Source: Acidobacteriaceae bacterium (GTDB lineage Bacteria; Acidobacteriota; Terriglobia; Bryobacterales; Bryobacteraceae). Taken from it: a stretch of DNA of 64,000 bases. This document shows, piece by piece, positions 1 through 9,248 of the stretch. Within the stretch, counting starts at the first letter, position 1; every line of letters begins with the position of its first letter. A model generated the notes under the pieces. That model was not told where the DNA came from. It ran no database searches and saw nothing but the letters and a program-made list of their open reading frames with translations. A program made the translations under genes and the position numbers. The stretch is from positions 87,361 through 151,360 of the forward strand of contig JAFAMD010000013.1 of the NCBI GenBank assembly GCA_019233755.1. Direction: 5' to 3'.

Positions 1-1
1 C

Positions 2-1141
2 GATCGCGCCATGGCGATCGCCGGAGCGATCGGCAAGCCGGTGAATCTGTTATACGTCGACGTCCCTGCACCCGAGCCGCAGATCCTGTTGAAAGTTCGT
101 TTCGCGAGCGTGGATCGAAGCCTGAGCACGCAAGCGGGAATTAACATTTTCAGCACTGGCGCCACCAATACAATTGGTTCCATCAGTACACAACAATTCT
201 CCCCGCCATTGCTGAGCAGTTCGGGCGGTTCGGGAGGAGGTGGTGGTTCGGGGAGCGGTGGTGGTTCGGGAGGCGGCTCGGGTGTCGGTAGTAAAGGGGT
301 TACGGCCACACTTACCGACGCCCTTAATCTATTCTTCTTCCGCCCCGATCTGAATCTGGGTGCAACTATCGAGGCATTGGAAGCGAAAGGCCTGGTGGAA
401 GTCTTGGCCGAGCCGAATGTTCTGGCTGAGAACGGAAAGCAGGCGAGCTTCCTGGCCGGCGGCCAATTTCCATACCCGGTTGTGCAGGGCGCGGGTGCGG
501 GCGGCGCCAACGCCGTGACGATTCAGTTCCAACAATTCGGCGTGCGCTTGAATTTCATCCCGACGATTACTCCTCGTGGAACGATCCACTTGCAAGTCGC
601 TCCCGAAGTGAGTGCCCTCGATTACGCGAGCGGGGTCACCGTAGAAGGTTTCACGGTACCCGGAATATCTGTACGCAGGGTGCACACGGAGGTTGAATTG
701 TCAGAGGGACAGAGCTTCGCCATTGGAGGTCTTCTGGACAATCGTGAGACGCAGACGCTAAGCAAGATTCCATTCATCGGAGATATACCCATCCTTGGTA
801 AGCTCTTTCAATCAATATCGCGCAGCAAGAATAATACGGAGCTGATGGTCATAGTTACCCCGCAGTTTGTCCGCCCCATTCCTGCCGGACAGCCCATTCC
901 AGAGCTCAAGTATCCTGTTCCTTTTCTGCCTGCCAACACCCCGGCGGAAATGGCGACGCCTGGTCAGAAGACAACAGGCCCGGTGCCGGTGACACCACCC
1001 CCCCCGACGGTACCGGTCGAGACTCTCATTAAGAGCCTGCAAGCGGAAAAGCCTCTGATTATAAATTCGGGCTCAGGAAACGGGGGCAGCCAGGGGCAAG
1101 CGGCCGGGACCGGCACGGGGCCACCGACGGGATACCAATAG
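2..1141 (+). CDS. Secretin, CpaC/RcpA type (5' end outside window)
   Basis: This is the C-terminal part of an outer-membrane secretin of the type II/IV pilus or Tad group, which forms the gated pore for pilus or protein export. The frame is open to the left edge, so the ATG at 11 is probably internal. A segment reading PQILLKVRFASVDRS is followed by a Gly/Ser-only linker at about residues 71-91. After it come the secretin core (PNVLAENGKQASFLAGG, FGVRLNFIPTITPRG) and the terminal motif FIGDIPILGKLFQS. A Pro/Thr/Gly-rich tail of about 70 residues ends the protein. Family assignment is firm. The exact system (Tad or type IV pilus) cannot be decided without the upstream genes. Confidence 0.88.
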   Translation, partial: DRAMAIAGAIGKPVNLLYVDVPAPEPQILLKVRFASVDRSLSTQAGINIFSTGATNTIGSISTQQFSPPLLSSSGGSGGGGGSGSGGGSGGGSGVGSKGVTATLTDALNLFFFRPDLNLGATIEALEAKGLVEVLAEPNVLAENGKQASFLAGGQFPYPVVQGAGAGGANAVTIQFQQFGVRLNFIPTITPRGTIHLQVAPEVSALDYASGVTVEGFTVPGISVRRVHTEVELSEGQSFAIGGLLDNRETQTLSKIPFIGDIPILGKLFQSISRSKNNTELMVIVTPQFVRPIPAGQPIPELKYPVPFLPANTPAEMATPGQKTTGPVPVTPPPPTVPVETLIKSLQAEKPLIINSGSGNGGSQGQAAGTGTGPPTGYQ

Positions 1142-1323
1142 TGTTCGGTTGTAACTTGTAGTTCGATCTTTATTCGCTGGATCGACTTCCGCCGCGGAGG
1201 TTGGCTAACGGATCGCGTTCTGTGCGTCAAAGAGCGCGGAGTACTGGGGTTCTGGAATTTATGGCCAGGCAATACAGGATGACGCGATTGAGTGTGTGCG
1301 ACGAAAAGGAGGTTTCAGGCACT

Positions 1324-1512
1324 ATGTTTCGACGGATGCAAAGAGCGCTCCGATCGCGAAAGGTTTCGCGCTGCCGAGCGTTCCGGAGTGGGCTCTTGGC
1401 CGAGGACGGTTGGCAGCCGCACAGGCGCTCAACTGCTATCGTCCTCTCGACGATGGGCTTTCTAACACAAAGAGGACCGGATATCTCCCGGTTCGTGAAT
1501 CCAGGCCGTTAG
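1324..1512 (+). CDS. Possible small basic protein (62 aa), unrecognised
   Basis: The 380-base gap between the secretin and the coiled-coil gene holds no recognisable gene. This short frame is the only candidate. A perfect AAGGAGG lies about 11 bases before its ATG, and its stop falls just before the ribosome binding site of the next gene. The product is Arg-rich (begins MFRRMQRALRSRK), has no membrane segment and matches no family I know. Overlapping frames in the same gap look no better. The ribosome binding site is the only positive evidence. Confidence 0.25.
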   Translation: MFRRMQRALRSRKVSRCRAFRSGLLAEDGWQPHRRSTAIVLSTMGFLTQRGPDISRFVNPGR

Positions 1513-1522
1513 AGGTGAAAAG

Positions 1523-2914
1523 ATGTGGAATAGAAGCAAATTAGACGAAGACGCGACGGTAAGGGCAGCAGTAAGGAATCGGCTTGTTACCGTACTGGGC
1601 CTGGATCTGCACGAGCCCCGAAACGGTGTTTGTTTGGCTGATGATGCCCCGTCTTGGGGCATAGAAGTGCCCCGCGAGCGCGGCAACGAACTTACATCGC
1701 AATTAAGTATCCAGGTTCTCGGGATATCGTCGGGCCCTGTGGCGACAGCCGTCATACCAGGTACTGAAGCCCATGCTGGGAATTCTGATACCCAACAGCC
1801 GTCAACCTGCCTGACACCCAAATCTATTGCAGACTCGACGCTCAATCCGACACCTACCGTATGTGTCCCAAGATTAGCCGAGACTTTTGAGCCTATCGAT
1901 TCGAACGGCTCGGGAATAAATCAATCGAACCTCGGTCAAAATACCGAGGAGGGTTCCAACGGGCAGGTAGAGCCCCTTGAAGAGAAAGGCAATTACAGAA
2001 TGTTCCTTAAGCAGACGGATCTAGCCACTATGACAGCACGCCTGCAAGACTGTTCCGTCGCAGCCGATGCGCCGCAATCAACGGTCGAGACGGCGTTGAT
2101 TGACTTGACCCGCAAAAGTGAAGAATTAGTTGATAAACAGGCGAGGCTATTCGAAGAAAGCCTGGCCCGAATTGGAAGCAAGTCGTTATCTCAGGCGGAA
2201 GCAAGTGTGCGCAGGGCTGTATCACGCTTGGAAAACTGTTTCGCCGAGGCTCAGGAACTGAAGTCGACGATGGACGACAGCTTGGCAAACCTTGCCAGAA
2301 AGATGACAGAAGCAGCCCAGGGGCAGATCAACGCCCTGGAAGAGAACCTGGCAAACATCGCCGGGCAGATCGGCACTCGCATACAAGCGGAGCTCGATCC
2401 GGTGGCCACCCGAATGGAGAGTTACCGTGCCCAGGTGCAGGAAATGGATGCAGCGTTTGAGACGACCTTGACGCGCTTTACACAGAAGATGGAGGAAGCG
2501 GCTCAGGGCCAGACCCGGTCCTTGGAGGAGAAGATTGCCTCGATCTCCGAACACGCTGTTTCTCAGGCGCAAGATAGTTTCCATGGCGGTATGATGCAGT
2601 TGCGAGAAGCCGCGGAGCGTTCATTCGAAGACCGGATTGCCTGCCTGAGTGAAAGTGTCGAACGGCATTTAAAGGAAAGCTTCGAAGCCTGGTCCAAGGC
2701 GCAGCTTGAGATCGTCCAGCAGCAGGCGGACAAGCTTTCCGCGGATCTTCTAGGCCAATTGCGCGCAGAGTCGGAAACTGTCGTGCACCATCTCCACGAA
2801 CGCTTGAAGTCCGATGCGCAGCTTTTGGAGACGCAGACTCTGCAGGCTGTGCAGGGCAAGCTACAGAAGGTTATGGACGAGGTCCAGTTAACCCTGGGCC
2901 GCGCGTTTGCATAA
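1523..2914 (+). CDS. Coiled-coil protein, unknown function
   Basis: A 463-residue protein whose start is supported by GAGGTG about 9 bases before the ATG. Residues 1 to about 150 are rich in Ser, Thr, Pro and Gly and look disordered. Residues about 170-460 are almost wholly helical heptads with many Ala, Glu, Gln and Leu, resembling apolipoprotein-like or methyl-accepting helical bundles. Two segments repeat: KMTEAAQGQINALEEN and KMEEAAQGQTRSLEEK, roughly 65 residues apart. There is no signal peptide or membrane segment. It follows the secretin gene on the same strand after 380 bases, so a link with pilus assembly is possible but unproven. Confidence 0.75.
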   Translation: MWNRSKLDEDATVRAAVRNRLVTVLGLDLHEPRNGVCLADDAPSWGIEVPRERGNELTSQLSIQVLGISSGPVATAVIPGTEAHAGNSDTQQPSTCLTPKSIADSTLNPTPTVCVPRLAETFEPIDSNGSGINQSNLGQNTEEGSNGQVEPLEEKGNYRMFLKQTDLATMTARLQDCSVAADAPQSTVETALIDLTRKSEELVDKQARLFEESLARIGSKSLSQAEASVRRAVSRLENCFAEAQELKSTMDDSLANLARKMTEAAQGQINALEENLANIAGQIGTRIQAELDPVATRMESYRAQVQEMDAAFETTLTRFTQKMEEAAQGQTRSLEEKIASISEHAVSQAQDSFHGGMMQLREAAERSFEDRIACLSESVERHLKESFEAWSKAQLEIVQQQADKLSADLLGQLRAESETVVHHLHERLKSDAQLLETQTLQAVQGKLQKVMDEVQLTLGRAFA

Positions 2915-2925
2915 GCCACTTGATA

Positions 2926-2954
2926 TATAGAAGCTGGATCGTGTTTCTTCTATA
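2926..2954. terminator. Possible bidirectional hairpin between convergent genes
   Basis: TATAGAAG (2926-2933) and CTTCTATA (2947-2954) form a perfect 8-bp inverted repeat with a 13-base loop. It lies between the stop of the coiled-coil gene and the stop of the convergent lyase-family gene. The stem is AT-rich and has no long U-run, so strength as a terminator is doubtful. Confidence 0.35.
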
Positions 2955-2955
2955 G

Positions 2956-3822
2956 CTAGGCACGGGGTACCGCTCCTGCCGATCGCTGCTTGAGATCATC
3001 GCGGAAGAAGGCGTTGAGCTCAGCGAAGGAAACCGATCCAGCAAAACCGGAAAAACTGCCTTCATCCGCTATGCTCCTTGCCGCGCGAAGGAAACCGCCC
3101 CACGCGGCCCGCGCAAGAGAAGAGCCAACACTGACACGTCGTACACCCGTCTCCGCTAGATCCTTCACCGTCAATCCGGTGTCTGAGCTCATCAGAACGT
3201 TAGCGGGCTTAGGACGGACCGCCGCCACGATGGCCTGGATCTCCTCGCGTTTTTGTACCCCAGGTGCATAGAGTACGTCCGCACCTGCCTCCGCATACGC
3301 TTGCAGACGAAGGATCGATTCTCTCAACGGTTCGGCATGGCCGACAAGGTAGCACTCAGCCCGTGCAGTGAGAAGGACGCCGGTGCCGGACTCATCGATT
3401 GCATTTCGCGCCGCCCTGATACGATCTACTGCGAGCGGCAGTTCGTAGAGCGGCATGCTGCGATCACCGGTTGCGTCCTCGATCGAGAGACCCGCGACTC
3501 CGGTTTTAGCGCACAACCGGACATTTTCCGCCATGACTTCGGGTTCATGTGCGTACCCGGATTCGAAGTCGGCGTTGACCGGCAGCTCTACTGACGCTAC
3601 GATCTCCGCGATGTGGTGGAGCATCTGGTCTCGCGATAGGGCCCAGTCCGCATCCGGCAGGCCACGTGAGAAGGCGAACCCGGAACTGGTGGTAGCCAGT
3701 GCGCGGAAGCCGAGATGGCGCAGATATCTGGCCGTGCCGACGTCCCAGGGATTTGGAATTACAAAGCAGCCGCTTTCATGAAGTCTACGGAACTCGACGC
3801 AGCAAGCGCTGAATTTGGACAT
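2956..3822 (-). CDS. Isocitrate lyase/PEP mutase family protein
   Basis: A TIM-barrel protein of 288 residues from the isocitrate lyase/phosphoenolpyruvate mutase superfamily. Members make or break C-C or C-P bonds next to a carboxylate; 2-methylisocitrate lyase and oxaloacetate hydrolase are relatives. Visible landmarks are IPNPWDVGTARYLRHLGF near the start, the metal-site region NADFESGYAHEP, IEDATGD, and LLTARAECY. The Cys signature of true isocitrate lyases (KKCGH) is absent, so the substrate is open. The ATG at 3822 is preferred over the GTG directly before it. It lies 93 bases downstream of the MDR oxidoreductase on the same strand and may be cotranscribed. Confidence 0.85.
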   Translation of the reverse strand: MSKFSACCVEFRRLHESGCFVIPNPWDVGTARYLRHLGFRALATTSSGFAFSRGLPDADWALSRDQMLHHIAEIVASVELPVNADFESGYAHEPEVMAENVRLCAKTGVAGLSIEDATGDRSMPLYELPLAVDRIRAARNAIDESGTGVLLTARAECYLVGHAEPLRESILRLQAYAEAGADVLYAPGVQKREEIQAIVAAVRPKPANVLMSSDTGLTVKDLAETGVRRVSVGSSLARAAWGGFLRAARSIADEGSFSGFAGSVSFAELNAFFRDDLKQRSAGAVPRA

Positions 3823-3915
3823 CACCCCACTCTACCGCCCAAACCTGAACGGGTTCGCGGAAACCAAAGTCTTGGGTAGCGTGAAAAACTCACTGGCGTT
3901 TCTGGTCCGGACTCG

Positions 3916-4908
3916 TTAAGGGACCGTGACCACGATTTTGCCGTTTTGCTGATTTGATTCCATGTAGCGATGGGCCTCGGCGATGTTAGACAGCGGGAAG
4001 GTCCGGTCAATTTTCGGCCTGAGCTTACCCTGCTCCAATTGCTGGTAGACGTACCTTTCGGCCCGGACGCGCAGATCGGAATTCGTTGTAATCTCAAAAA
4101 GCGTATAACCCCTCACGCTAAGCCCTTTTTCGAGGGCCAGGAACAGCGGAAATGGGGTTGGTTCGTAACTAAGCGCTCCGTATTCGATGATCTGTGCCCC
4201 GCGAGCGGCGCACTGCGCGAGCGTCTCAACGAACTTGCCGGCGATCGGATCGAAAATCAGCTCAACGCCCTTCTCGTTTGTCAATTGCCGAACCACGGCC
4301 GGGAGGTCTTCCTCGGCACTTGCAATCACCTTGGCGGCGCCGAAATCGAGGAGGGCCTGCTTTTTGGCTGAGGTGCGTGTTACCGCGATAGGGTGAGCGC
4401 CCGCCAGCTTAGTAAGTTCAATGGCTGCGAGCCCGACACTGCTGCTTGCTGCGGTAATCAAGACGTGCTCTCCAGGACCTGGCTTGCCGTAATGGATAAC
4501 GCCTCCCCATGCTGTGAGGTATTGCATCCAGATGGACGTGCCTTCGACCGGAGAAAGATTGTCTGGGTACCGGGCCACCGCGTGAACCGGAACGATCGCT
4601 GTCTCTCCGTAGACTCCATAGGAGTTCATGGAAAATGAAGGGATCGTACTCACGCGATCGCCCACTTTAACGGCCGTGACGCCCGGACCAACCGCGTCGA
4701 TGACACCGGCAGCTTCGTAACCGAGGCGTGCGGGAAAATTAGGCGATTCAAGATAGGCGCCTGTGCGGAACATCACTTCTGCGCGGTTTAAGCCTATGGC
4801 TTCCACTTTCAAGCGCACTTCATTCTTCTTAGGTTGCTCAAGGGGCATGTCTTCGATCTGCAGCACCTCTGCGGGGCCGGTGTGATGGAAGCGCACGATT
4901 TTCGGCAT
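3916..4908 (-). CDS. MDR-family oxidoreductase (quinone oxidoreductase-like)
   Basis: A medium-chain dehydrogenase/reductase of 330 residues, probably NADPH-dependent. The N-terminal GroES-like fold begins MPKIVRFHHTGPAEVLQIED. The Rossmann fold carries VLITAASSSVGLAAIEL, a variant of the usual glycine-rich nucleotide loop. Catalytic-zinc cysteines are not evident, which points to the quinone oxidoreductase/enoyl reductase side of the family rather than zinc alcohol dehydrogenases. The frame stays open to a GTG at 5031, but family members begin at the MPKIV methionine, so 4908 is chosen. No strong ribosome binding site is visible. Confidence 0.85.
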   Translation of the reverse strand: MPKIVRFHHTGPAEVLQIEDMPLEQPKKNEVRLKVEAIGLNRAEVMFRTGAYLESPNFPARLGYEAAGVIDAVGPGVTAVKVGDRVSTIPSFSMNSYGVYGETAIVPVHAVARYPDNLSPVEGTSIWMQYLTAWGGVIHYGKPGPGEHVLITAASSSVGLAAIELTKLAGAHPIAVTRTSAKKQALLDFGAAKVIASAEEDLPAVVRQLTNEKGVELIFDPIAGKFVETLAQCAARGAQIIEYGALSYEPTPFPLFLALEKGLSVRGYTLFEITTNSDLRVRAERYVYQQLEQGKLRPKIDRTFPLSNIAEAHRYMESNQQNGKIVVTVP

Positions 4909-5234
4909 GGTAATCGGATGCCAGGACATCCCGGCGGGATTCCGCGAGGCGCGATGGTTGCTTGCAACTGGTCTCAGGGAGAGATGGCGTGCTGCCTCGT
5001 TGTCAGCGCCTACATCGAAATAGGCCTTCACCTCGTTGGTTGAGTCGCCCTAGTACTCTCACACCGGCTAGTCCCAAGGTTTAGTTACAGGCATATTAAT
5101 AAGGAAGCAGAGATCTCGTGGATCGACCCCGTGAGGTGGTGTTGACGTGTCACACGAGTGTCTTACACCGGCGATTAGCTAGTAAGAACCCCAGTACTAG
5201 AACGGTACATAACCCACCGAACTGTCAATTTTAC

Positions 5235-5264
5235 TTGCCAGTACACATTAAGACAGGCTACTAT
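5235..5264 (+). promoter_or_regulatory. Candidate sigma-70-type promoter before the NtrC-type gene
   Basis: TTGCCA at 5235-5240 and TACTAT at 5259-5264 are separated by 18 bases. Transcription would begin near 5271, only a few bases before the ATG at 5274. No Shine-Dalgarno is present, so the message may be nearly leaderless. The -10 match is only 4 of 6. Confidence 0.35.
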
Positions 5265-5273
5265 CGTCCCGCT

Positions 5274-6671
5274 ATGATCCGTGTTGTGTTGTGCTCGCAC
5301 GATGTCAAGCTACAACCTCTGTTCGCGCCTGCCTTGGGAAGCGACTTTGAGGTTCTGGCAGAGCCTAACGGCGCGCAACTCCAACAAATGCTCGCAGACG
5401 GCACTGTCGATGTTGTGCTGTTAGATCTCGGTTCCGATTCCTGCGAAATCGAACAGCAGTTAGAAGTGTACAACGCTATCACTGAGCCGGGCGTGGCTGT
5501 CGTGGTGATGGCTGACGATATGGCGCGGCCGATGGCGATCGACCTTGTTCAGCGCGGTGCGCACAGCTATTGCCGAAAGCCACCTGCATTGCGCGAGTTG
5601 AAAACGGTACTCCGCCGGGCATACGAGCATGTCACGATGAGCCGGCAATTGGAGCGCAAGCCGGTGCAATCAACCCGCGTCAATTCGCCAGAGCCGGCCT
5701 CATGCGACGGTCTGATCGGAGCGAGCGCGGAAATGCAGAAGGTGTACGAGAAAATTCGCCGCGTCGCTAGCCTGGACGCTTCCGTGTTGGTGACGGGTGA
5801 AAGCGGTACCGGTAAAGAGCTTATCGCCAGGGCCATTCACAATCTGGGTGACCGTGCTAAATCCCCATTTGTCGCTGTGTCCTGCGGGGCCATCCCCGAG
5901 ACCTTGATAGAATCCGAGCTCTTCGGCCACGAAAAAGGCGCATTCACAGGCACCACCGGAACACGGACAGGCTATTTTGAACAGGCTGGCGGCGGCACGC
6001 TTTTCCTGGACGAAATCGGAGAGTTGAGCCTGCAGACTCAGGTTAAGCTCCTTCGGGTCGTGCAGCAGAAGGAGTTCACGCGTCTAGGCAGCGGCCGCGC
6101 CATTCCTTTGAGGGCACGGCTGATTCTCGCAACGCATCGAGATCTTCCGCGGATGGTTTCCGAAGGCAGTTTCCGCCTTGACCTGTACTACCGGATTAAC
6201 GTAATGACCATCAATGCTCCGGCCCTTGCGGATCGGCCGGAAGATATCCCCCTCCTTGCTAACTTTTTCTTGAAGCAGTACTCCGATTTGTATCGAAAAT
6301 ACGTAGCTTCTATTGAGCCTGACGCGCTCTTGCTGCTGCAAGAATATGATTGGCCCGGCAACGTGCGAGAACTCGAGAACGTCATCCAAAGCGCGATCAT
6401 TTGTGCCGATACGGATGGCATCCGGCTGAGAGATCTGCCCGAGCGGCTCCACTCCAGCCACGGACGAGGCACACAAATCGCTGGCGATGTCCCGCGGGGG
6501 AGCTCATTCGAAGCGCTTCTGCGCGATTTTAAGGTGAAGCTCGCGACGAAGGCTATTGAGGACTGTAACGGCAACAAAACTCTAGCGGCGCAGAGTCTGA
6601 ATATCTCGCGAGCTTACCTTCATCGCCTCATCCGGTTGTCCGAGGCTGGCGGCAACCTCGATGCAGCTTAA
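5274..6671 (+). CDS. Sigma-54-dependent regulator, NtrC family, degenerate receiver
   Basis: A 465-residue enhancer-binding protein. Residues 1 to about 115 form a receiver-like domain: Asp51 (VVLLDLG) and Lys102 (CRKPP) sit at the expected places. The acidic pair after strand 1 is replaced (VVLCSHD), and the usual Thr/Ser before the second loop is Ala. The AAA+ domain has Walker A GESGTGKE (175-182) and Walker [14 protein letters not shown]. The sigma-54 contact loop reads GAFTGT (222-227) instead of GAFTGA. A Fis-type helix-turn-helix ([20 protein letters not shown]) ends the protein. A longer start at 5118 is possible but adds no recognisable sequence. Target genes are unknown; the outer-membrane protein gene just downstream is one candidate. 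Confidence 0.9.
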   Translation: MIRVVLCSHDVKLQPLFAPALGSDFEVLAEPNGAQLQQMLADGTVDVVLLDLGSDSCEIEQQLEVYNAITEPGVAVVVMADDMARPMAIDLVQRGAHSYCRKPPALRELKTVLRRAYEHVTMSRQLERKPVQSTRVNSPEPASCDGLIGASAEMQKVYEKIRRVASLDASVLVTGESGTGKELIARAIHNLGDRAKSPFVAVSCGAIPETLIESELFGHEKGAFTGTTGTRTGYFEQAGGGTLFLDEIGELSLQTQVKLLRVVQQKEFTRLGSGRAIPLRARLILATHRDLPRMVSEGSFRLDLYYRINVMTINAPALADRPEDIPLLANFFLKQYSDLYRKYVASIEPDALLLLQEYDWPGNVRELENVIQSAIICADTDGIRLRDLPERLHSSHGRGTQIAGDVPRGSSFEALLRDFKVKLATKAIEDCNGNKTLAAQSLNISRAYLHRLIRLSEAGGNLDAA

Positions 6672-6776
6672 ATCAGCCGTTTTCGCTAGACGCACAGCAA
6701 TTTTGGCGCTTTTCTGTAGGTAGAAGCTTTCTGCAAGTAGAATTAGCTTGGAGCAAGCGAAACGCTCTCAAGCCGA

Positions 6777-7817
6777 TTGTACTGGAGGCGTTTGGCACCG
6801 GCCAACGGTTGGCGGTATAGGCTCTTCAGAGACACTGTGGGCTTTCCAGCCAGGCCTATATTGCGGGCCATTCGACCGACCACCCAGAAAGCCACTGGTT
6901 TGGCACTGCTGATCTTCTCGGCAGCGGCCTCGAGCTACGGCCAAGTTCGCGGCGAATATTCTTCCGGCTCCACCTTAACGCAGGCTGGAACGGTACCGGC
7001 TCCCGGATTCTCCTACACGAACCAGGTCTGGTACAGTTCAGGCGATCATCTGGTCGGCCCACATGGCAACAAGATCCCCATTCAGAACTCCGTTGCCATC
7101 GGCATAGACAACAACACGGTGACCTATGTTCCGGATCTCAAACTGCTCGGTGGAAATTTGGTATTTTCAGTCACGCTTGTTTTCGCGAATGGCAACTACG
7201 CCGCGCACAGCCTGTTTTTGCTCGGCACGGGCGCAAGGGGCAGTGCGTTAGGTCTGAGCAACACTGATTTAGTCCCCTTCGCTCTCGGGTGGCACCTGAA
7301 ATGGGCCGACCTCCTGACCGGGAGCAGCGTAACAGCGCCAACGGGCAGCTATACGGCGGGTGCCCCCAACAACTTGAACTCTGGCTTCTGGACCATAGGG
7401 TGGGAAACCGGAGCAACCATATATTTGAGCCGGAACAAAGCCACTCAGCTCAGCATTTACAATCTGTACGCGTGGAACACGGTGCAGTGGGATACGGGGG
7501 TTCACCCCGGCCAAAACGATTCCGTCGATTATTCCGTGTCACAAACATTCTCCTTCGGCAAAGGTGGAAGGTGGTCGCTGCTCGCCGGCGCGGCTGGCGC
7601 CGGGCAATGGCAAACCACAAGGAACGGCGGTCAGAACCCGGTAAGGGCTGCACTGACATACCGGATCGAATCCGTCGGCTTTACGCTGAGTCTTTCAACG
7701 CCGTGGAGGGGCTTCTATATAGGAGGCAGCACTCTTTGGAATTACGGCGCTGTGAACACTTTTGTAGGACGCACCAGCACCATCAACGCGGGCCTTACTC
7801 TCCGGAAGAGCCCGTAG
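6777..7817 (+). CDS. MetA-type outer-membrane beta-barrel protein
   Basis: A protein of the 'meta-pathway of phenol degradation' group (SphX/MetA-like), whose members are outer-membrane barrels proposed to pass hydrophobic substrates. A hydrophobic signal segment (GLALLIFSAAASSYGQ) lies about 40-57 residues from the TTG at 6777. The rest is alternating strand-like sequence with many aromatic girdle residues, ending in LTLRKSP. The start is uncertain: TTG 6777 gives an overlong n-region, and GTG 6837 would give a more normal signal peptide. The gene follows the NtrC-type regulator by about 105 bases. Confidence 0.75.
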   Translation: MYWRRLAPANGWRYRLFRDTVGFPARPILRAIRPTTQKATGLALLIFSAAASSYGQVRGEYSSGSTLTQAGTVPAPGFSYTNQVWYSSGDHLVGPHGNKIPIQNSVAIGIDNNTVTYVPDLKLLGGNLVFSVTLVFANGNYAAHSLFLLGTGARGSALGLSNTDLVPFALGWHLKWADLLTGSSVTAPTGSYTAGAPNNLNSGFWTIGWETGATIYLSRNKATQLSIYNLYAWNTVQWDTGVHPGQNDSVDYSVSQTFSFGKGGRWSLLAGAAGAGQWQTTRNGGQNPVRAALTYRIESVGFTLSLSTPWRGFYIGGSTLWNYGAVNTFVGRTSTINAGLTLRKSP

Positions 7818-7957
7818 CTGGCGCGATCTCAAGCTGTGTTGTCGTCGCGCTCCTCAAGCGACCCTGAAAACCAGCGCGACAGCGACGCGTCCTTGGCATT
7901 CACTCTTGCCGCAGCACGCTACGTCGATGACTGCGTTACGCCTAAAGACAAACCTGA

Positions 7958-9196
7958 TCACCAGCTTCGGAAGATAAGGGACGCGTTTGTTCCCCCAAAC
8001 CCGAAGGAATTGGTCATTGCATATTCCATCGGCATAGCCCGGCTCCTATCTCGGATCAGATTGACCCTGCACCGTTCATCAAGCTCGTCAATGTTCGTTG
8101 TTGGAGGCGCGACCTGATCGCGCAAGGCACAGACGGTAATTCCGGCTTCCAGACTCCCAGCGCCACCGAGCAAATGTCCGGTCATTGATTTCGTGGAACT
8201 CACGCTTAGGGTTTCCGTCTCGCCAAACGTGTCCACAATCGCCTGCGCTTCAGCGTTATCGCCGAGCGGCGTGGAGGTAGCGTGCGCATTCAGGTACTGA
8301 ATGTCAACGGGACGGAGTCCTGCACTCTGAAGCGCGAGTTCCATTACGCGGCGCACACCACGACCATCCTCCGGAGGAGCATTTGTGTGGAACGCGTCTG
8401 AATTTGCAGCGTACCCAACCAGTTCTGCCAGAATCACTGCTCCTCGTGCTCGCGCATGTTCAAGCTCTTCAAGAATCAAGACCCCGGCGCCTTCACCGAC
8501 GACGAAACCGTCGCGATTTTTGTCCCACGGACGCGACGCCGTCTCCGGGCTGTCATTTCGGGTAGACAATGCTCGCATCGCAGTGAATCCAGCGACAGAG
8601 AGAGGAGTAACAGCAGCCTCGCTTCCACCGCAAATCATCGCGTCTGCATCACCCCGTCGAATAACATGCCATGCTTCCCCAATGCTGTGCGCTCCTGTTG
8701 TGCATGCTGTGGCGGACGCCATGTTAGGTCCACTCGCACCGTAGCGAATCGAGATCTGTCCTGCTGCCAGGTTAGCGATAGCGGCTGTGATGAAAAATGG
8801 AGATACCCGATCGGGACCTCTCTCCAGCAACTTGCTATGTTCGCGTTCGATGACTTCGAAAGAGCCGATTCCGCTGCCGACGTAAACTCCGATCCGCTCT
8901 GCATTCTGCGCGCTTATCGAGAGTCCAGATTCGCTGATCGCAAACTCGGCTGCGGCAAGCGCAAACTGGATGAATCGACCCATCTTTTTCAGGTCCTTGC
9001 GATCGATATACTTCTCGGGTTCGAAACCTTTGACTTCGCCGGCGAACCGGCAATCATGGCTTGAGGCGTCAAACAATCGTATCGGAGCTATCCCCGAGCG
9101 GCCGGCGAGAAGTTCGCGCCACGTCTCCTCCGTGCCGATCCCAACCGGACTGACTAATCCAACTCCCGTTACCACTACACGACGTTTCTGTTCCAC
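7958..9196 (-). CDS. fabF: Beta-ketoacyl-ACP synthase II
   Basis: A 412-residue thiolase-fold condensing enzyme that elongates acyl-ACP with malonyl-ACP in fatty acid synthesis. The catalytic triad is visible: Cys in TACTTGAHSIGEA, His in NAHATSTPLGD and His in STKSMTGHLLGGAG. The glycine-rich end NSFGFGGTNASL is typical. The GTG at 9196 is chosen because GGAAGAGG lies about 10 bases before it and the protein then begins EQKRRVVVTGVG, as family members do. No acpP or fabD is adjacent, so this may be a second, specialised FabF. A MarR gene lies immediately upstream on the same strand. Confidence 0.93.
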   Translation of the reverse strand: MEQKRRVVVTGVGLVSPVGIGTEETWRELLAGRSGIAPIRLFDASSHDCRFAGEVKGFEPEKYIDRKDLKKMGRFIQFALAAAEFAISESGLSISAQNAERIGVYVGSGIGSFEVIEREHSKLLERGPDRVSPFFITAAIANLAAGQISIRYGASGPNMASATACTTGAHSIGEAWHVIRRGDADAMICGGSEAAVTPLSVAGFTAMRALSTRNDSPETASRPWDKNRDGFVVGEGAGVLILEELEHARARGAVILAELVGYAANSDAFHTNAPPEDGRGVRRVMELALQSAGLRPVDIQYLNAHATSTPLGDNAEAQAIVDTFGETETLSVSSTKSMTGHLLGGAGSLEAGITVCALRDQVAPPTTNIDELDERCRVNLIRDRSRAMPMEYAMTNSFGFGGTNASLIFRSW

Positions 9197-9248
9197 GAAT
9201 CCTAAGCCTCTTCCCGCGAGTGCGAAACATCTTCCGAACTGTGCGTGA

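Noticed and set aside
226..290. CRISPR-like repeats
   Set aside because: Short in-frame Gly/Ser codon repeats within a gene, without spacers.
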